From Bizionia myxarmorum (GTDB taxonomy: Bacteria; Bacteroidota; Bacteroidia; Flavobacteriales; Flavobacteriaceae): a DNA stretch of 64,000 bases. The stretch covers positions 1 through 64,000 of the forward strand of contig NZ_VSKK01000005.1 in assembly GCF_008086205.1 (NCBI RefSeq). Reading direction: 5' to 3'. The notes under the pieces were generated by a model. The model did no database searches. It had not been told where the DNA came from and worked only from the letters and a program-made list of their open reading frames with translations. How positions within the stretch are numbered: position 1 is the first letter of the stretch; every line of letters begins with the position of its first letter. This document shows, in pieces, positions 31,420 through 40,641 of this stretch. The translations under genes were made by a program, and so were the position numbers.

Positions 31420-32001
31420 ATGACAAATAATATCGAACTCACTAATTTCATAAAAAAGAATATTACTATTGAAGATGAAGATTTAAAAATGATTTTGTCT
31501 TATTTTAAAACCATAAAAAAAAGTAAAAACGACATTTTACTTGCTACTGGAAAAATTAGTCAGGTTAGTTATTTTGTAAAAAAAGGGTGTCTAAGGTTAT
31601 TTTTCATAGATGATAATGGAAAAGACGTTACCCGTTATATTGCATTTGAAAATCAATTTGCTACAGCACTTGTTAGTTTTATAACAAATGAACCTGCCCA
31701 AGAAACAATTCAAGTTATTGAAGATAGTGAGCTCCTATACATCACACACGATGACTTTAGGCATCTTATGAAAATTATTCCCAAATGGAAGGATTTTTAT
31801 AGTATTTATTTAGAAAAAGCATATGTAAATAATTCAAAAAGACTCATGTCTTTTACTATTTTAAATGCTTCAGAAAGATATAATCAGTTATTTAAAATAA
31901 ACCCAAATATTGTTAAACGCTTACCAAACAAAATAGTAGCTTCTTATATAAATATATCCCAAGAAACATTAAGTAGAATAAAATCGAAAGTCTTACAATA
32001 A
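31420..32001 (+). CDS. Crp/Fnr family transcriptional regulator
   Basis: A 193-aa regulator with an N-terminal cyclic-nucleotide-binding-like beta-roll (about residues 20-120: KNDILLATGKISQVSYFVKKGCLRLFF, FENQFATALVSF) and a C-terminal HTH. The recognition helix ISQETLSRIKSKV has the E..SR pattern that in FNR reads TTGAT half-sites, which fits the TTGAC-N4-GTCAA box 735 bp upstream. No N-terminal Cys cluster for an Fe-S centre is seen. It directly follows ribB without a gap and probably autoregulates. The regulator of the GTAAC palindromes further on may be a different family member. Confidence 0.88.
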   Translation: MTNNIELTNFIKKNITIEDEDLKMILSYFKTIKKSKNDILLATGKISQVSYFVKKGCLRLFFIDDNGKDVTRYIAFENQFATALVSFITNEPAQETIQVIEDSELLYITHDDFRHLMKIIPKWKDFYSIYLEKAYVNNSKRLMSFTILNASERYNQLFKINPNIVKRLPNKIVASYINISQETLSRIKSKVLQ

Positions 32002-32013
32002 AATTTATAAAAT

Positions 32014-32757
32014 ATGAAATACGCATTGTTACTCGCATTATTCGTACTGCAATTCACGGGTTATTCACAATCGCTTGATAAAAAGTCCAATTCTGAAAAC
32101 GCTAATGACAAGATGTTACTAACAATCTTCCTTAAACATGATCAAAGCATGACTTTGAATGAGATTGAAGAGATAAGAACCAATCAAGGGTTTTATGAAA
32201 ATCTCCCTCCAGAAGGTACTTCTGTAGTTAATTGGTTTGTAGTTATGGGACTTGGTCAAATGGTTGTATTGGAACTCCCTGCTTCAAAATTATCTGCTGT
32301 AAATTTGGCAATTGAAAGAACCGCATGGAAGGCTTTTACAACAGAAATGTATGCTACTTACAATTTGTATCCTATCATAAAACATAAGTTGAAAAATAAG
32401 TCAAAAGTAGTGCTTGATTCCAAACCCAGTTCTGAAAAAGCGAATGATAAGCTGTTATTAACCATCTTTCTTAAACATGATCAAAGCATGAATTTAAATG
32501 AGATTGAAGAGATAAGAACCAATCAAGGGTTTTATGAAAATCTCCCTCCAGAAGGTACTTCTGTAGTTAATTGGTTTGTAGTTATGGGACTTGGTCAAAT
32601 GGTTGTATTGGAACTCCCTGCTTCAAAATTATCTGCTGTAAATTTGGCAATTGAAAGAACCGCATGGAAGGCTTTTACAACAGAAATTTATCCCACTTAC
32701 AATCTATATCCTATCATAGAAAATAAATTGAAAAATAAGTCAAAAGTAAATTACTAG
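32014..32757 (+). CDS. secreted protein with two nearly identical domains
   Basis: A 247-aa protein with signal peptide MKYALLLALFVLQFTGYSQ and two copies of a 113-residue unit. Each unit contains LTIFLKHDQSM, LNEIEEIRTNQGFYENLPPE, VVNWFVVMGLGQMVVLELPA and AIERTAWKAFTTE. The unit matches a family of uncharacterised Flavobacteriia proteins I recall by the KHDQS...PPEG...W...MG.GQ pattern. Most homologues, as I recall, have one unit. The copies are almost identical in DNA, so the duplication is recent. It lies 12 bp after the Crp/Fnr gene and may be its target. Confidence 0.7.
   Translation: MKYALLLALFVLQFTGYSQSLDKKSNSENANDKMLLTIFLKHDQSMTLNEIEEIRTNQGFYENLPPEGTSVVNWFVVMGLGQMVVLELPASKLSAVNLAIERTAWKAFTTEMYATYNLYPIIKHKLKNKSKVVLDSKPSSEKANDKLLLTIFLKHDQSMNLNEIEEIRTNQGFYENLPPEGTSVVNWFVVMGLGQMVVLELPASKLSAVNLAIERTAWKAFTTEIYPTYNLYPIIENKLKNKSKVNY
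32092..32757 (+). repeat. 339-bp tandem duplication inside the gene at 32014
   Basis: Unit 1 is 32092-32430 and unit 2 is 32431-32757. Long stretches are identical, for example 32503-32670 against 32164-32331. The period is 113 codons, so the frame is kept. Confidence 0.9.
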
Positions 32758-32832
32758 AATTTTAATGCTTATCAATAGTTAAACAAACTTAATATAAGCT
32801 TTGGGTTACACGTTATAAAAACAAAAGTAATT

Positions 32833-33498
32833 ATGGCAATTTACGCAATTGGAGATATACATGGTAGTATTAACGCATTAAAAACTATTTTTCAGCAGGG
32901 TTGGATAAAGGAAGATGATAAAGTAGTTTTTCTTGGAGATTACATCGACAAAGGACCTGATAGCAAAGGCGTTATTGATTGGTTAATTGAAAAAAGTAAA
33001 ACATTCGACTTCGAATTTATTCTTGGTAATCATGAGATAATGATGAGACGTGCCAAATCCTCAACTGAAATATTTGAGTATTGGCTAGAAGAGTATGGAG
33101 GATCACTTACATTAAACTCCTATAAAATTGGTGATAACCAAAATTGGATGAATCAGATAGATAAAACGCATTGGAACTTTATTGATTCTTGCTTACCCTA
33201 TTTAGAAATTGGAGCCTTTATATTTGTTCATGCAGGACTTGAAGAAAACAAGAGTTTAGAGGAACAGAATGAGCATTATTTATTTTTCAAGAAGTTTGAA
33301 GAACCTCTAATTTATGATCCGGTAAAAACTGTGATTTGCGGACATACTGCTCGAGTAAATGGAAAAATAGCAGATTTTGGTCACACAATTTGTATTGATA
33401 CTTTCGCACACGGAGGCATGTGGTTAACTTGTTTGAACGTCGAAACAGGCGAGTTTTTAAAAGCGAATAACAAAGGACAAATAGAAAAAGGAAAATGA
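32833..33498 (+). CDS. serine/threonine phosphatase-type metallophosphoesterase
   Basis: A 221-aa PPP-family phosphoesterase with all metal motifs: GDIHG at residues 7-11, FLGDYIDKGPDS, LGNHEIM, a His in FVHAGLE and GHTAR near the C-terminus. The length is typical of bacterial PrpA/PrpE-like or ApaH-like enzymes, which dephosphorylate proteins or hydrolyse Ap4A. It has its own short upstream region. There is no link to its neighbours beyond orientation. Confidence 0.9.
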   Translation: MAIYAIGDIHGSINALKTIFQQGWIKEDDKVVFLGDYIDKGPDSKGVIDWLIEKSKTFDFEFILGNHEIMMRRAKSSTEIFEYWLEEYGGSLTLNSYKIGDNQNWMNQIDKTHWNFIDSCLPYLEIGAFIFVHAGLEENKSLEEQNEHYLFFKKFEEPLIYDPVKTVICGHTARVNGKIADFGHTICIDTFAHGGMWLTCLNVETGEFLKANNKGQIEKGK

Positions 33499-33611
33499 CT
33501 CCATCGAAATTTTGATCAAGATTACGGAAATCAAATACAAAGAATTTGATTATAATATAAAAGGCACTCAAAACTAACAAGGTACTGTGGTAAAAAACAA
33601 GTGAAAATACA

Positions 33612-34585
33612 TTAACTTTTTACTAAAGTACTTCTGCAAGTATTCTCATACATTAACCCTGTTTTAGCTATTGCAAAAGCCTGTTTTAACAGTTTATTAC
33701 ACTCGGCTATTAACGCTAGTTTTTTGCTCATTCCTTTGGCCACAAGTCGCTCATAAATATCCCCACACACCTTATTATATCTGCCAGCCGGCAAGCAGGT
33801 TTACAGACATTGAAACTGCACATAACTAATAAATTACGAAGTTTTTGATTATCCATTTTACTAATGCGAGGTCGGCCTTTTAAACTGCTTCCACTTTGTC
33901 TAATTATTGACGTTAAGCTAGCATAACTACACAATTCACTTCCACTTGTAAAACGATCAAATCCATCGGTTAGAACCACCAACATGACAGCTGTTTTATT
34001 TCCAGTGCCTGGTATCGTTTTTAGTCTTATTAAAACATCTTGATGTGATTCTTTTACTAAAACCATTAGCTTGTCTTCCAAGTTTTTCATTTCTTTTTGG
34101 ACATGTTTTAAACTACGTTTCAAACATTGCACAACTGCTTTAAATGGATTTCCTAAAACAACTTCGCCATGTAATTTGTTTTTTAACATTGTGCTCTGTT
34201 TTTTATATACAGAAAGGAGTCTGGTCATTTGCAGGCATTCTGTTTGATGTTTAAAGTTGCCTTTCCAAAGTTTTAATTCAACCTGTTTTGCATACTCACA
34301 AATAAGTTTAGAATCACTTTTATCCGTCTTGATATTGGAGAGCTTCATCTGGATAAAGCGTTTGACTAATAACGGATTTTCTACAAACAATTTTATCCCA
34401 GATTCAAGCAAAAAATAAGCCAACTGATAGTGATAATAGCCGGTTGCTTCCATTACGCAATGGCTATTAATATCCAAGAGTTTTACATACTTTTTGAAGC
34501 CAGAAGCACTGTTTTTAAATTGGTAATAATTGCCATTAGAATCCGTTACATCGAAAACCAAATGGCTAATGTCAATTTATTCATT
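33612..34585 (-). pseudogene. IS110 family transposase, broken twice
   Basis: The central frame (33728-34561) encodes typical IS110 text: VMEATGYYHYQLAYFLLESG, NPLLVKRFIQMKLSNIKTDK (then SDSKLI), and the transposase_20 part TIPGTGNKTAVMLV with CSYASLTSIIRQSGSSLKGR. The true N-terminus, ATG 34585 (MNKLTLAI), is out of frame with VFDVTDSNG. A deletion there has removed the region of the first catalytic Asp (GIDISK-like in intact relatives). The C-terminus is shifted at 33781-33798 by an inserted palindrome; the last 50 codons (NKVCGDIYERLVAKGMSKKL...) lie in another frame to 33612. The enzyme should be inactive. Terminal repeats were not found. Confidence 0.85.
33781..33798. repeat. small palindromic insert in IS110 pseudogene
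   Basis: CTGCCAGCCGGCAAGCAG is an imperfect palindrome with unusually high G+C for this locus. It sits where the transposase frame is broken. It resembles the CTGCCGGCAGG-type short repeats of flavobacterial genomes. Confidence 0.5.
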
Positions 34586-34724
34586 CACTCATATTTTAAT
34601 ATATGTATTCATGATTTGCTTCGCAGTTAAAAATAATTTGTATTTCACACATAAGAAACTATTTTTTAAAGGACAATCTACGCGAGTTTCAACGACTTAA
34701 AATCGAGGTCTAAAAGCCTCATAG

Positions 34725-34742
34725 TCCCGATAGCTATCGGGA
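34725..34742. repeat. 18-bp perfect palindrome
   Basis: TCCCGATAGCTATCGGGA is a perfect palindrome. I recall this sequence as a dispersed repeat in Flavobacteriaceae. It lies between the IS110 remnant and the lipoprotein pseudogene, about 140 bp beyond the transposase start. Confidence 0.6.
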
Positions 34743-35070
34743 GCACGAAATCTTTGTAGAAACCGAAGAATGAGGTTCTTGAAAACAAAAAAAATACAAA
34801 AAATAATGAACAAAAAGATAGAGGATTTTCAATGTTGACGAGATCAATGTCTCTGCGTATATAAAAACCTTACCCCTCTCTTTTGTGCTTTCTTATTTAT
34901 AGGTCTTAATTTAGTGTTTTTATTAAAATGCTAACTTAAGCTGTATAAAAAAAATATGTAGTTTAGTTCTAAAGCAAAGGGAAAATGCGTACTTGCTTTC
35001 ATCCGATTTTCGTTCCTAAAATCCTCGCACACAAGCACCCACTTTTCACACACCAAACGTTACCACAAAT

Positions 35071-35712
35071 ATGAGAAAAACGTTAACATCAATATTCATG
35101 CTTTCGGTTTTCACCTTGTTTTTCTAGAATTGTAAAGAAGAAAAAACCATTAGTGAAAGTGAATTTGATCAAACCGCTTTCTACGAAATATTTCCTGCAA
35201 TTTTAGATTCAATCTACTACGAGAAAAGACTACTACCACCGCCTCCATCACCACCTAAATTTTTCCAAAAATAGGAATACCAAAACAAGCTCGATAAAGG
35301 AATTCAGTACTATAACCAAACTGACAAGTACAAGAAAGATATTAAAAAATTGGAAAGAAAAAAAGACTCTCTGCAAAGGGATAAGACTTTAATATATTTG
35401 GTCGTTTCTGATTCTATTAGTGGAATTGAAAACTATAAAATTGAACTAAATAAATTGAAATCGAACAATGAAAAGATTAGATTCAAATATCGTTCAGAAT
35501 TCCCAAATGGTCGTGAATTTTGGATAACTGATTATGACTATTTTATTGCGGGAAACATTCAATTTGGCGGAATAATATTTGACAAAACTAAAAATAATGG
35601 CGTGCTGAATGGAGGTTATACAATGGGAGTTTTAAACGGAAGTGGATCTAGAATTTTTATCAAAAAAAATAAAAGTGGTAATTGGATAATAGATAAAATT
35701 GAGGGAACTTGA
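35071..35712 (+). pseudogene. lipoprotein gene with two in-frame TAG codons
   Basis: A single frame runs from ATG 35071 (MRKTLTSIFMLSVFTLFF) through TAG 35125-35127 to NCKEEKTISESEFDQTAFYE, continuing to PPPPSPPKFFQK. A second TAG (35272-35274) precedes EYQNKLDKGIQYY, and the frame then stays open to TGA 35710. The N-terminus is a lipoprotein signal with a Cys two residues after the first TAG. The C-terminal 120 codons alone (from 35350) form an ATG-free-looking truncated frame without a signal. No other lesions are present, so decay is recent. The mature domain is not one I recognise. Confidence 0.65.
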
Positions 35713-35901
35713 ATTTCATAAAAAATGCGTGTGGTAACAACCTATAAAAGCTATGGCTTGGTCTGTCCTCACTTTAAAAATCCTTCCGCATATTCCAAAG
35801 CCAGTTTTTATTTATAAATTCGCTACCTAAACGTAGCATTCTATTTTAAAAACAAGAGTTGCTACATTTTAATTAACTTCCTATAATAAATATCAAAAAC
35901 C

Positions 35902-37179
35902 ATGAACGAAATAATTTGTCCTAATTGTAAAAAAGCTTTTAAAGTGGATGAAGCTGGATTTGCTGATATATTAAAACAAGTTCGCGATCATCAATTTGAG
36001 GAAGAACTGAACAACCGCTTGGCGCTTGCCGAAAAGGAAAAGAACAGCGCTGTGGAACTTGCTAAAGCCAACATAAAGAACGCTTTGCAGGAACAACTAA
36101 CCAGAAAGGATCAAGAATTATATGCCTTAAAAGCCAAAACCGATTCGGAGCTTGCTGAAAAATTAGCAAAGAAAGAAATGGAAATTGCTGACATGAGATC
36201 CAAGATTCAAAGTGCTGAAATTCAGAAAAAATTAGATGTTTCAGAAGCTATAAAAATCGTTGAGAAACAACGCGATAATCTGGCAAGCGATTTAAGAATT
36301 AAGGAAACAGAAACGCAATTACTAGAAAAATCTATTAAGGAACAGTTTAACAGTAAACTAGGAATCAAAGATGAAACCATCAGAATGAAAGATGATGAAA
36401 TTGCGCGTTTAAAAGATTACAAACAGAAACTATCCACAAAAATGGTTGGTGAAACTTTAGAGCAACACTGTGAAAACGAATTTAATAAGTTGCGCGCTAC
36501 CGCTTTTCAGAATGCCTATTTTGAGAAAGATAATGATGCTAGAGGTGGCAATAAAGGCGATTTCATTTATAAAGAATCTGATCATGCTGGAAATGAAATC
36601 ATTTCTATCATGTTTGAAATGAAAAATGAAAATGATGAAACGGCTACCAAAAAGAGAAACGAAGATTTCTTTGCAAAACTGGACAAAGACCGTAAAGAAA
36701 AGAATTGTGAATATGCCGTTTTAGTGTCGCTCTTGGAATCTGATAACGAGTTTTACAATACGGGAATAGTGGATGTGTCTCATAAGTACGAGAAAATGTA
36801 TGTTATACGACCTCAATTTTTTATACCCATTATTACCCTACTTCGTAATGCTGCTATGAATTCTCTGAAATATAAAGCAGAGTTGAATTTAATGAGAAAT
36901 CAGAATATTGACATTACCAATTTTGAAGAAAAGATAGATACGTTTAGAAAAGGTTTTGCTTACAATTATGATTTGGCTAGCCGGAAATTCACCACAGCTA
37001 TTGAGGAAATTGATAAAACTATCAATCATTTAAACAAAACCAAAGAAGCTTTATTATCTTCAGAAAACAACTTGCGTTTGGCAAATAATAAAGCAGATGA
37101 ATTAACTATTAAAAAACTAACTCACGGAAATCCCACCATGAAAGCCAAATTTGATGATCTTTCCAATAATGAGGAATAG
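35902..37179 (+). CDS. DUF2130 domain protein
   Basis: A 425-aa cytosolic protein. It opens with a zinc-ribbon-like [12 protein letters not shown], then a long coiled coil (about residues 30-175; [20 protein letters not shown] is typical). The DUF2130 core follows: [49 protein letters not shown] and [20 protein letters not shown]. The GDF...FEMKNE spacing is reminiscent of the D...ExK motif of PD-(D/E)XK nucleases, so a DNA-related function like RmuC is possible (inference). It stands alone, with 100-bp flanks. Confidence 0.88.
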   Translation: MNEIICPNCKKAFKVDEAGFADILKQVRDHQFEEELNNRLALAEKEKNSAVELAKANIKNALQEQLTRKDQELYALKAKTDSELAEKLAKKEMEIADMRSKIQSAEIQKKLDVSEAIKIVEKQRDNLASDLRIKETETQLLEKSIKEQFNSKLGIKDETIRMKDDEIARLKDYKQKLSTKMVGETLEQHCENEFNKLRATAFQNAYFEKDNDARGGNKGDFIYKESDHAGNEIISIMFEMKNENDETATKKRNEDFFAKLDKDRKEKNCEYAVLVSLLESDNEFYNTGIVDVSHKYEKMYVIRPQFFIPIITLLRNAAMNSLKYKAELNLMRNQNIDITNFEEKIDTFRKGFAYNYDLASRKFTTAIEEIDKTINHLNKTKEALLSSENNLRLANNKADELTIKKLTHGNPTMKAKFDDLSNNEE

Positions 37180-37282
37180 TAAATAGAACCATTTTCATAC
37201 TATATCGATTATCAAGGTTAAAATAAAATAGAATCTATAATTCTTAAAAATATACTACGTTTACATTTCAAGTACTTTATTT

Positions 37283-38050
37283 ATGACCTTTACAATAGTT
37301 GCGCTTATTGCTTTTGCTGGTTTTGGAATTTTCGCATTAATTGCAACCAGGAAAAAATCAGTTAAACCTTTTCCTGAAGCTTGGAAGGCCTTACTTCTAG
37401 AACATGTCAATTTTTATAGTGAACTTTCTAAAGTGGATCAAAAGCGTTTTCAAAAGCGCATGATGGTCTTTTTAAGTGAAGTATATTTAGACAGCGTCGG
37501 TTTTGAACTTGAGGATTTAGATAAAATCTTGATTGCTTCCAGTGCCGTTATTCCTGTTTTTAGTTTTTCTGAATGGCATTATCATAATTTAAGCACGGTT
37601 TTGGTGTATCCCGAAAATTTTAATGAAGATTTAGGTTTTAAAGATACCGATGAAAAACGTCATATTGCGGGTGTAGTTGGCAATGGTCGGTTTGAGAAAC
37701 AGATGATTCTTTCTCGGAAAGCACTGCATTTCGGGTTTCAATCGAGCTCCCATAAAACCAATACCGCTGTGCATGAATTTGTGCATTTAATTGACAAAAT
37801 GGATGGAATAACGGATGGTGTTCCAGAGCGTTTAATTTCGCAACCCTATGTAATTCCTTGGTTAAAACTAATTCACCGCGAAATGGAAGCTATTAATGAT
37901 AACAAATCGGATATCAGACATTATGGTGGCACCAATGAAGCGGAATTTTTAGCAGTTGCTTCCGAGTACTTTTTTGAGCAACCTAAACTGATGAAAAAAA
38001 AGCATCCTGAATTATACAAAATGCTTACCGCCTGTTTTAGGACCAATTGA
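37283..38050 (+). CDS. MtfA-like zinc-dependent peptidase (M90)
   Basis: A 255-aa protein with an N-terminal membrane helix (TFTIVALIAFAGFGIFALIA), and a cytosolic domain with the zinc motif HEFVH in NTAVHEFVHLIDKMDG. The downstream Glu lies in GTNEAEFLAVASEYFFEQP. The central YHNLSTVLVYPENF and ILSRKALHFGF segments also fit the MtfA/M90 family. E. coli MtfA binds Mlc and has aminopeptidase activity; whether that applies here is unknown. It is a single-gene unit. Confidence 0.88.
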   Translation: MTFTIVALIAFAGFGIFALIATRKKSVKPFPEAWKALLLEHVNFYSELSKVDQKRFQKRMMVFLSEVYLDSVGFELEDLDKILIASSAVIPVFSFSEWHYHNLSTVLVYPENFNEDLGFKDTDEKRHIAGVVGNGRFEKQMILSRKALHFGFQSSSHKTNTAVHEFVHLIDKMDGITDGVPERLISQPYVIPWLKLIHREMEAINDNKSDIRHYGGTNEAEFLAVASEYFFEQPKLMKKKHPELYKMLTACFRTN

Positions 38051-38971
38051 TTCCTTTTTTTTCAAGAACAACTAATCTAAAAATTTGATGCGACAGGTAT
38101 ACATGAAAACTGGCTGATTTAAATACATTCAAGAATACCCATATTAAAATTTTACGCCGTTAAAGCCTTATTATAAAGGTCAAATTAATATATAAGTTTA
38201 AGGAAATTCTATAATTGTAGTTGAAAGATTAAAAGATAAGTCTAGAATTATAAAGACAAAGGAGTTCCTATTTGATTAAAATATCATTGTTACAATAGCT
38301 TTTTCTTGAAAACAATGTTTTTATTATCCTTAAATTTTTGTAAAACAAACGAATTTCTATTTCTCACTTCAAGAATGAAGAAAGTTATTTTCTAGCCAGA
38401 GCAATCCATCACACATCACATTCCATACTGATTGACATTGAGCAGGATCTCCTTTCTACAGTTTTTAAATGTCTAACTCAGAAAAAACTTAAAACACGAT
38501 TTTGAAGTGTTTAGTTATTCAAACGCTCTCTTTTCGCAAAACGATCGTTATTCTGCTAAGGAAAAACATCATTTATAGGTATATCAGTGAGCAATTACAT
38601 CATTTAAAGGCACATAAGCATATCTTCAAAAAAGAGAAAAGATTGAGCATAAAACAATTTTTTTTTCCTAATTAGTTCTGCTTACCCCAAAACAACCGTT
38701 CCAATTAATTTTACACGTGTAAAAGATTTACCCAACTAATATCAATTGTATTCTCTTTATAGAAACGCAATTGTCAAAGTTATTTAAAAGGATTTATTTC
38801 TATTCTACACATATAAATTAGCATTATATGGTAACAATTTCAAAGGTGGATTGATATAGAGGTATAAACCCTAAAAAATTAATATATGATGTAAGTACAC
38901 TTTGGAATTCATTTAAATAAAGCGCAACCCGAAAAGCTTAAAGAGTAGGGAACCTTAAAACTTAAAATATT
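38051..38971. other. 920-bp intergenic stretch
   Basis: No gene is recognised. The only clear structure is TTTTACACGTGTAAAA (38709-38724), a perfect 16-bp palindrome. The end presumably holds the promoter of the T9SS protein gene. Confidence 0.5.
38709..38724. promoter_or_regulatory. 16-bp perfect palindrome, candidate operator
   Basis: TTTTACACGTGTAAAA reads the same on both strands and lies 248 bp before the T9SS protein start. The ACACGTGT core could suit a dimeric regulator. No partner copy was noticed. Confidence 0.35.
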
Positions 38972-40102
38972 ATGAAACAAAATTCATTTAATTTAAAAAC
39001 GTTAAGAAATGTCATGTTATTGCTTTTCTTAAATTTATCATTTTCAGCATTTGCAAATAATTATATTGATGTAGAAGTAGCATCCAATAGTAATGCCGTA
39101 GACAAGGCGATTTCTGGATCATCTAATGGAATTAATACATATAAGACTTTTACATTTACAATTCCTTTTTATAGCTCAACGCTAAATGAGATAAATATTA
39201 AATCAAATTGGCCCTATGGCTGTAATGGTGACGTGATGATAAATGTGGATGGTATCAATTCAACCTATTCCGGATATCAAGACACTTCTTTGCATAAATG
39301 GTTTAAAATCTCAAATTTATCAGTGGGTACTACAACTTACCTGGTAAAAACGCTTTGTGGTCCAAATGAGGTAGAAGTTGCCAACTCAAGACATCTAATA
39401 AAAGTAGTTGTAGTCAAAGAAGCTGACCCTGTAATAAATTTAACTTTAGGTGCCAAATGTGCTAAAGATAAAAATGGCAAATATACTGGTTACATAAATT
39501 TAACTGCGGAAGGTTCTTACACCAATGCCAGTAAACTATATCTCAAGATTACTACTCCTGCAAGTGGTTGTAACTATAGTCCACTTTATAAAATGGTGCA
39601 TTTAGGTAATAGTAATGCTCCAAATAATACTGTTTCAAATTCAGGGTTCTATAATTGTAGTTCAAATGGAATCTATAAAGTTGAATTATTTTATAAAAGT
39701 CCGTCTCCAAGTGGAAACGGTGTAATGGAAAAAATTAATAGTGGCCAATTTGGTTGGACAGATTACTCTTTTAATAAGTGGAGTAAAACATGCAGGAATT
39801 TAGTAATAGCGGAACCCGTATTAATGCATTTCAAAAATGCAGCCCCATTAGAAGAGTCACCTGTAGTCTTAACAAATCCTGTTAAAGAAGAATTAGATTT
39901 ATTTTTAAATTCAGATACTAATACTAACTATGAAGTTGAAATTTATGATTTCTCTGGTATTAGTGTGAAAAGAGCTAGTTTTAAAAACGTAACGAGTAAG
40001 TCTAAGAATACTATTAACGTTCAAGATTTGAAAAAAGGAATTTATGTAGTTTCAATTAAAAATGGTGATTCAATAATAAGGAAAAAAATGATTAAAGAGT
40101 AA
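38972..40102 (+). CDS. secreted protein with T9SS type A sorting domain
   Basis: A 376-aa protein with a signal peptide (LRNVMLLLFLNLSFSAFAN) and a Cys/Asn/Ser-rich mature region of unknown fold. The C-terminal T9SS sorting domain (about residues 300-376) shows NPVKEELDLFLNSDTN, YEVEIYDFSGISV, INVQDLKKGIYVVSIKNGD and IIRKKMIKE. The tail routes it through the outer-membrane T9SS to the cell surface or medium. The passenger has several Cys (WPYGCNGD, TLCGPNEV, SGCNYSP, FYNCSSNG) that may form disulfides. No enzymatic motif was recognised. A terminator follows 17 bp after the stop. Confidence 0.88.
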   Translation: MKQNSFNLKTLRNVMLLLFLNLSFSAFANNYIDVEVASNSNAVDKAISGSSNGINTYKTFTFTIPFYSSTLNEINIKSNWPYGCNGDVMINVDGINSTYSGYQDTSLHKWFKISNLSVGTTTYLVKTLCGPNEVEVANSRHLIKVVVVKEADPVINLTLGAKCAKDKNGKYTGYINLTAEGSYTNASKLYLKITTPASGCNYSPLYKMVHLGNSNAPNNTVSNSGFYNCSSNGIYKVELFYKSPSPSGNGVMEKINSGQFGWTDYSFNKWSKTCRNLVIAEPVLMHFKNAAPLEESPVVLTNPVKEELDLFLNSDTNTNYEVEIYDFSGISVKRASFKNVTSKSKNTINVQDLKKGIYVVSIKNGDSIIRKKMIKE

Positions 40103-40118
40103 GCACTATTTAAAGCTT

Positions 40119-40150
40119 AAAAACTCCAGTAATTATGCTGGAGTTTTTTG
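40119..40150 (+). terminator. Rho-independent terminator after T9SS protein gene
   Basis: AAAAACTCCAG pairs with CTGGAGTTTTT (11 bp) around TAATTATG, followed by a T tract. Confidence 0.85.
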
Positions 40151-40560
40151 TTTTAAAGTTTAAGCAAATATATTGATGCTTACATCACAACCCGATAATA
40201 ATTGACATGTAGGATTGCATTCAGCTTAATATAATAATTTACATAAAAATTGTTGTTTTTGGTATTTAAAAACTGACAAACAAGATCGTTAGATATCTTT
40301 TATATTCATTTTCAATACGTTTCTTCTCTTCCTTTACGAGGTTTAAGTGCTCCTTTGATAACCTACTGTTACATTAAGCAATTATAGATCTTCCACTATA
40401 CGCTGCATTACTTCTCATAAACTAATAGCATGTTATTCCTAACTCTATTAGCAAATGAGTAGGACTAGCTTTTGTTTTTTAAATGGCGTATATTTAATGT
40501 CAAATAGAGATAGCAAATAGTCAAGACCATTAAACGTCTTTTACCTTATAAATACTCGTT

Positions 40561-40606
40561 CAGTAACTTATGTTACTGTCCAAAATAGGATTGCAGCGTA
40601 TCTTTA
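40561..40606 (+). promoter_or_regulatory. Crp/Fnr-like operator and -7 box of peroxiredoxin
   Basis: CAGTAACTTATGTTACTG (40561-40578) is a palindrome with 7-bp arms and a 4-bp centre. TATCTTTA (40599-40606), a near match to TAnnTTTG, starts 29.5 bp after the palindrome centre. The same geometry occurs before cydA, the SQR-like gene and the tolC gene. Confidence 0.7.
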
Positions 40607-40641
40607 TAGGAAACTTAAAAACAATATTTAAAACAGTCATT

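Noticed and set aside
7541-35274. Stop-codon recoding of TAG
   Set aside because: TAG terminates several normal genes in the window (for example 5501-5503, 14714-14716, 37177-37179), so general recoding is unlikely; local mutations are simpler.
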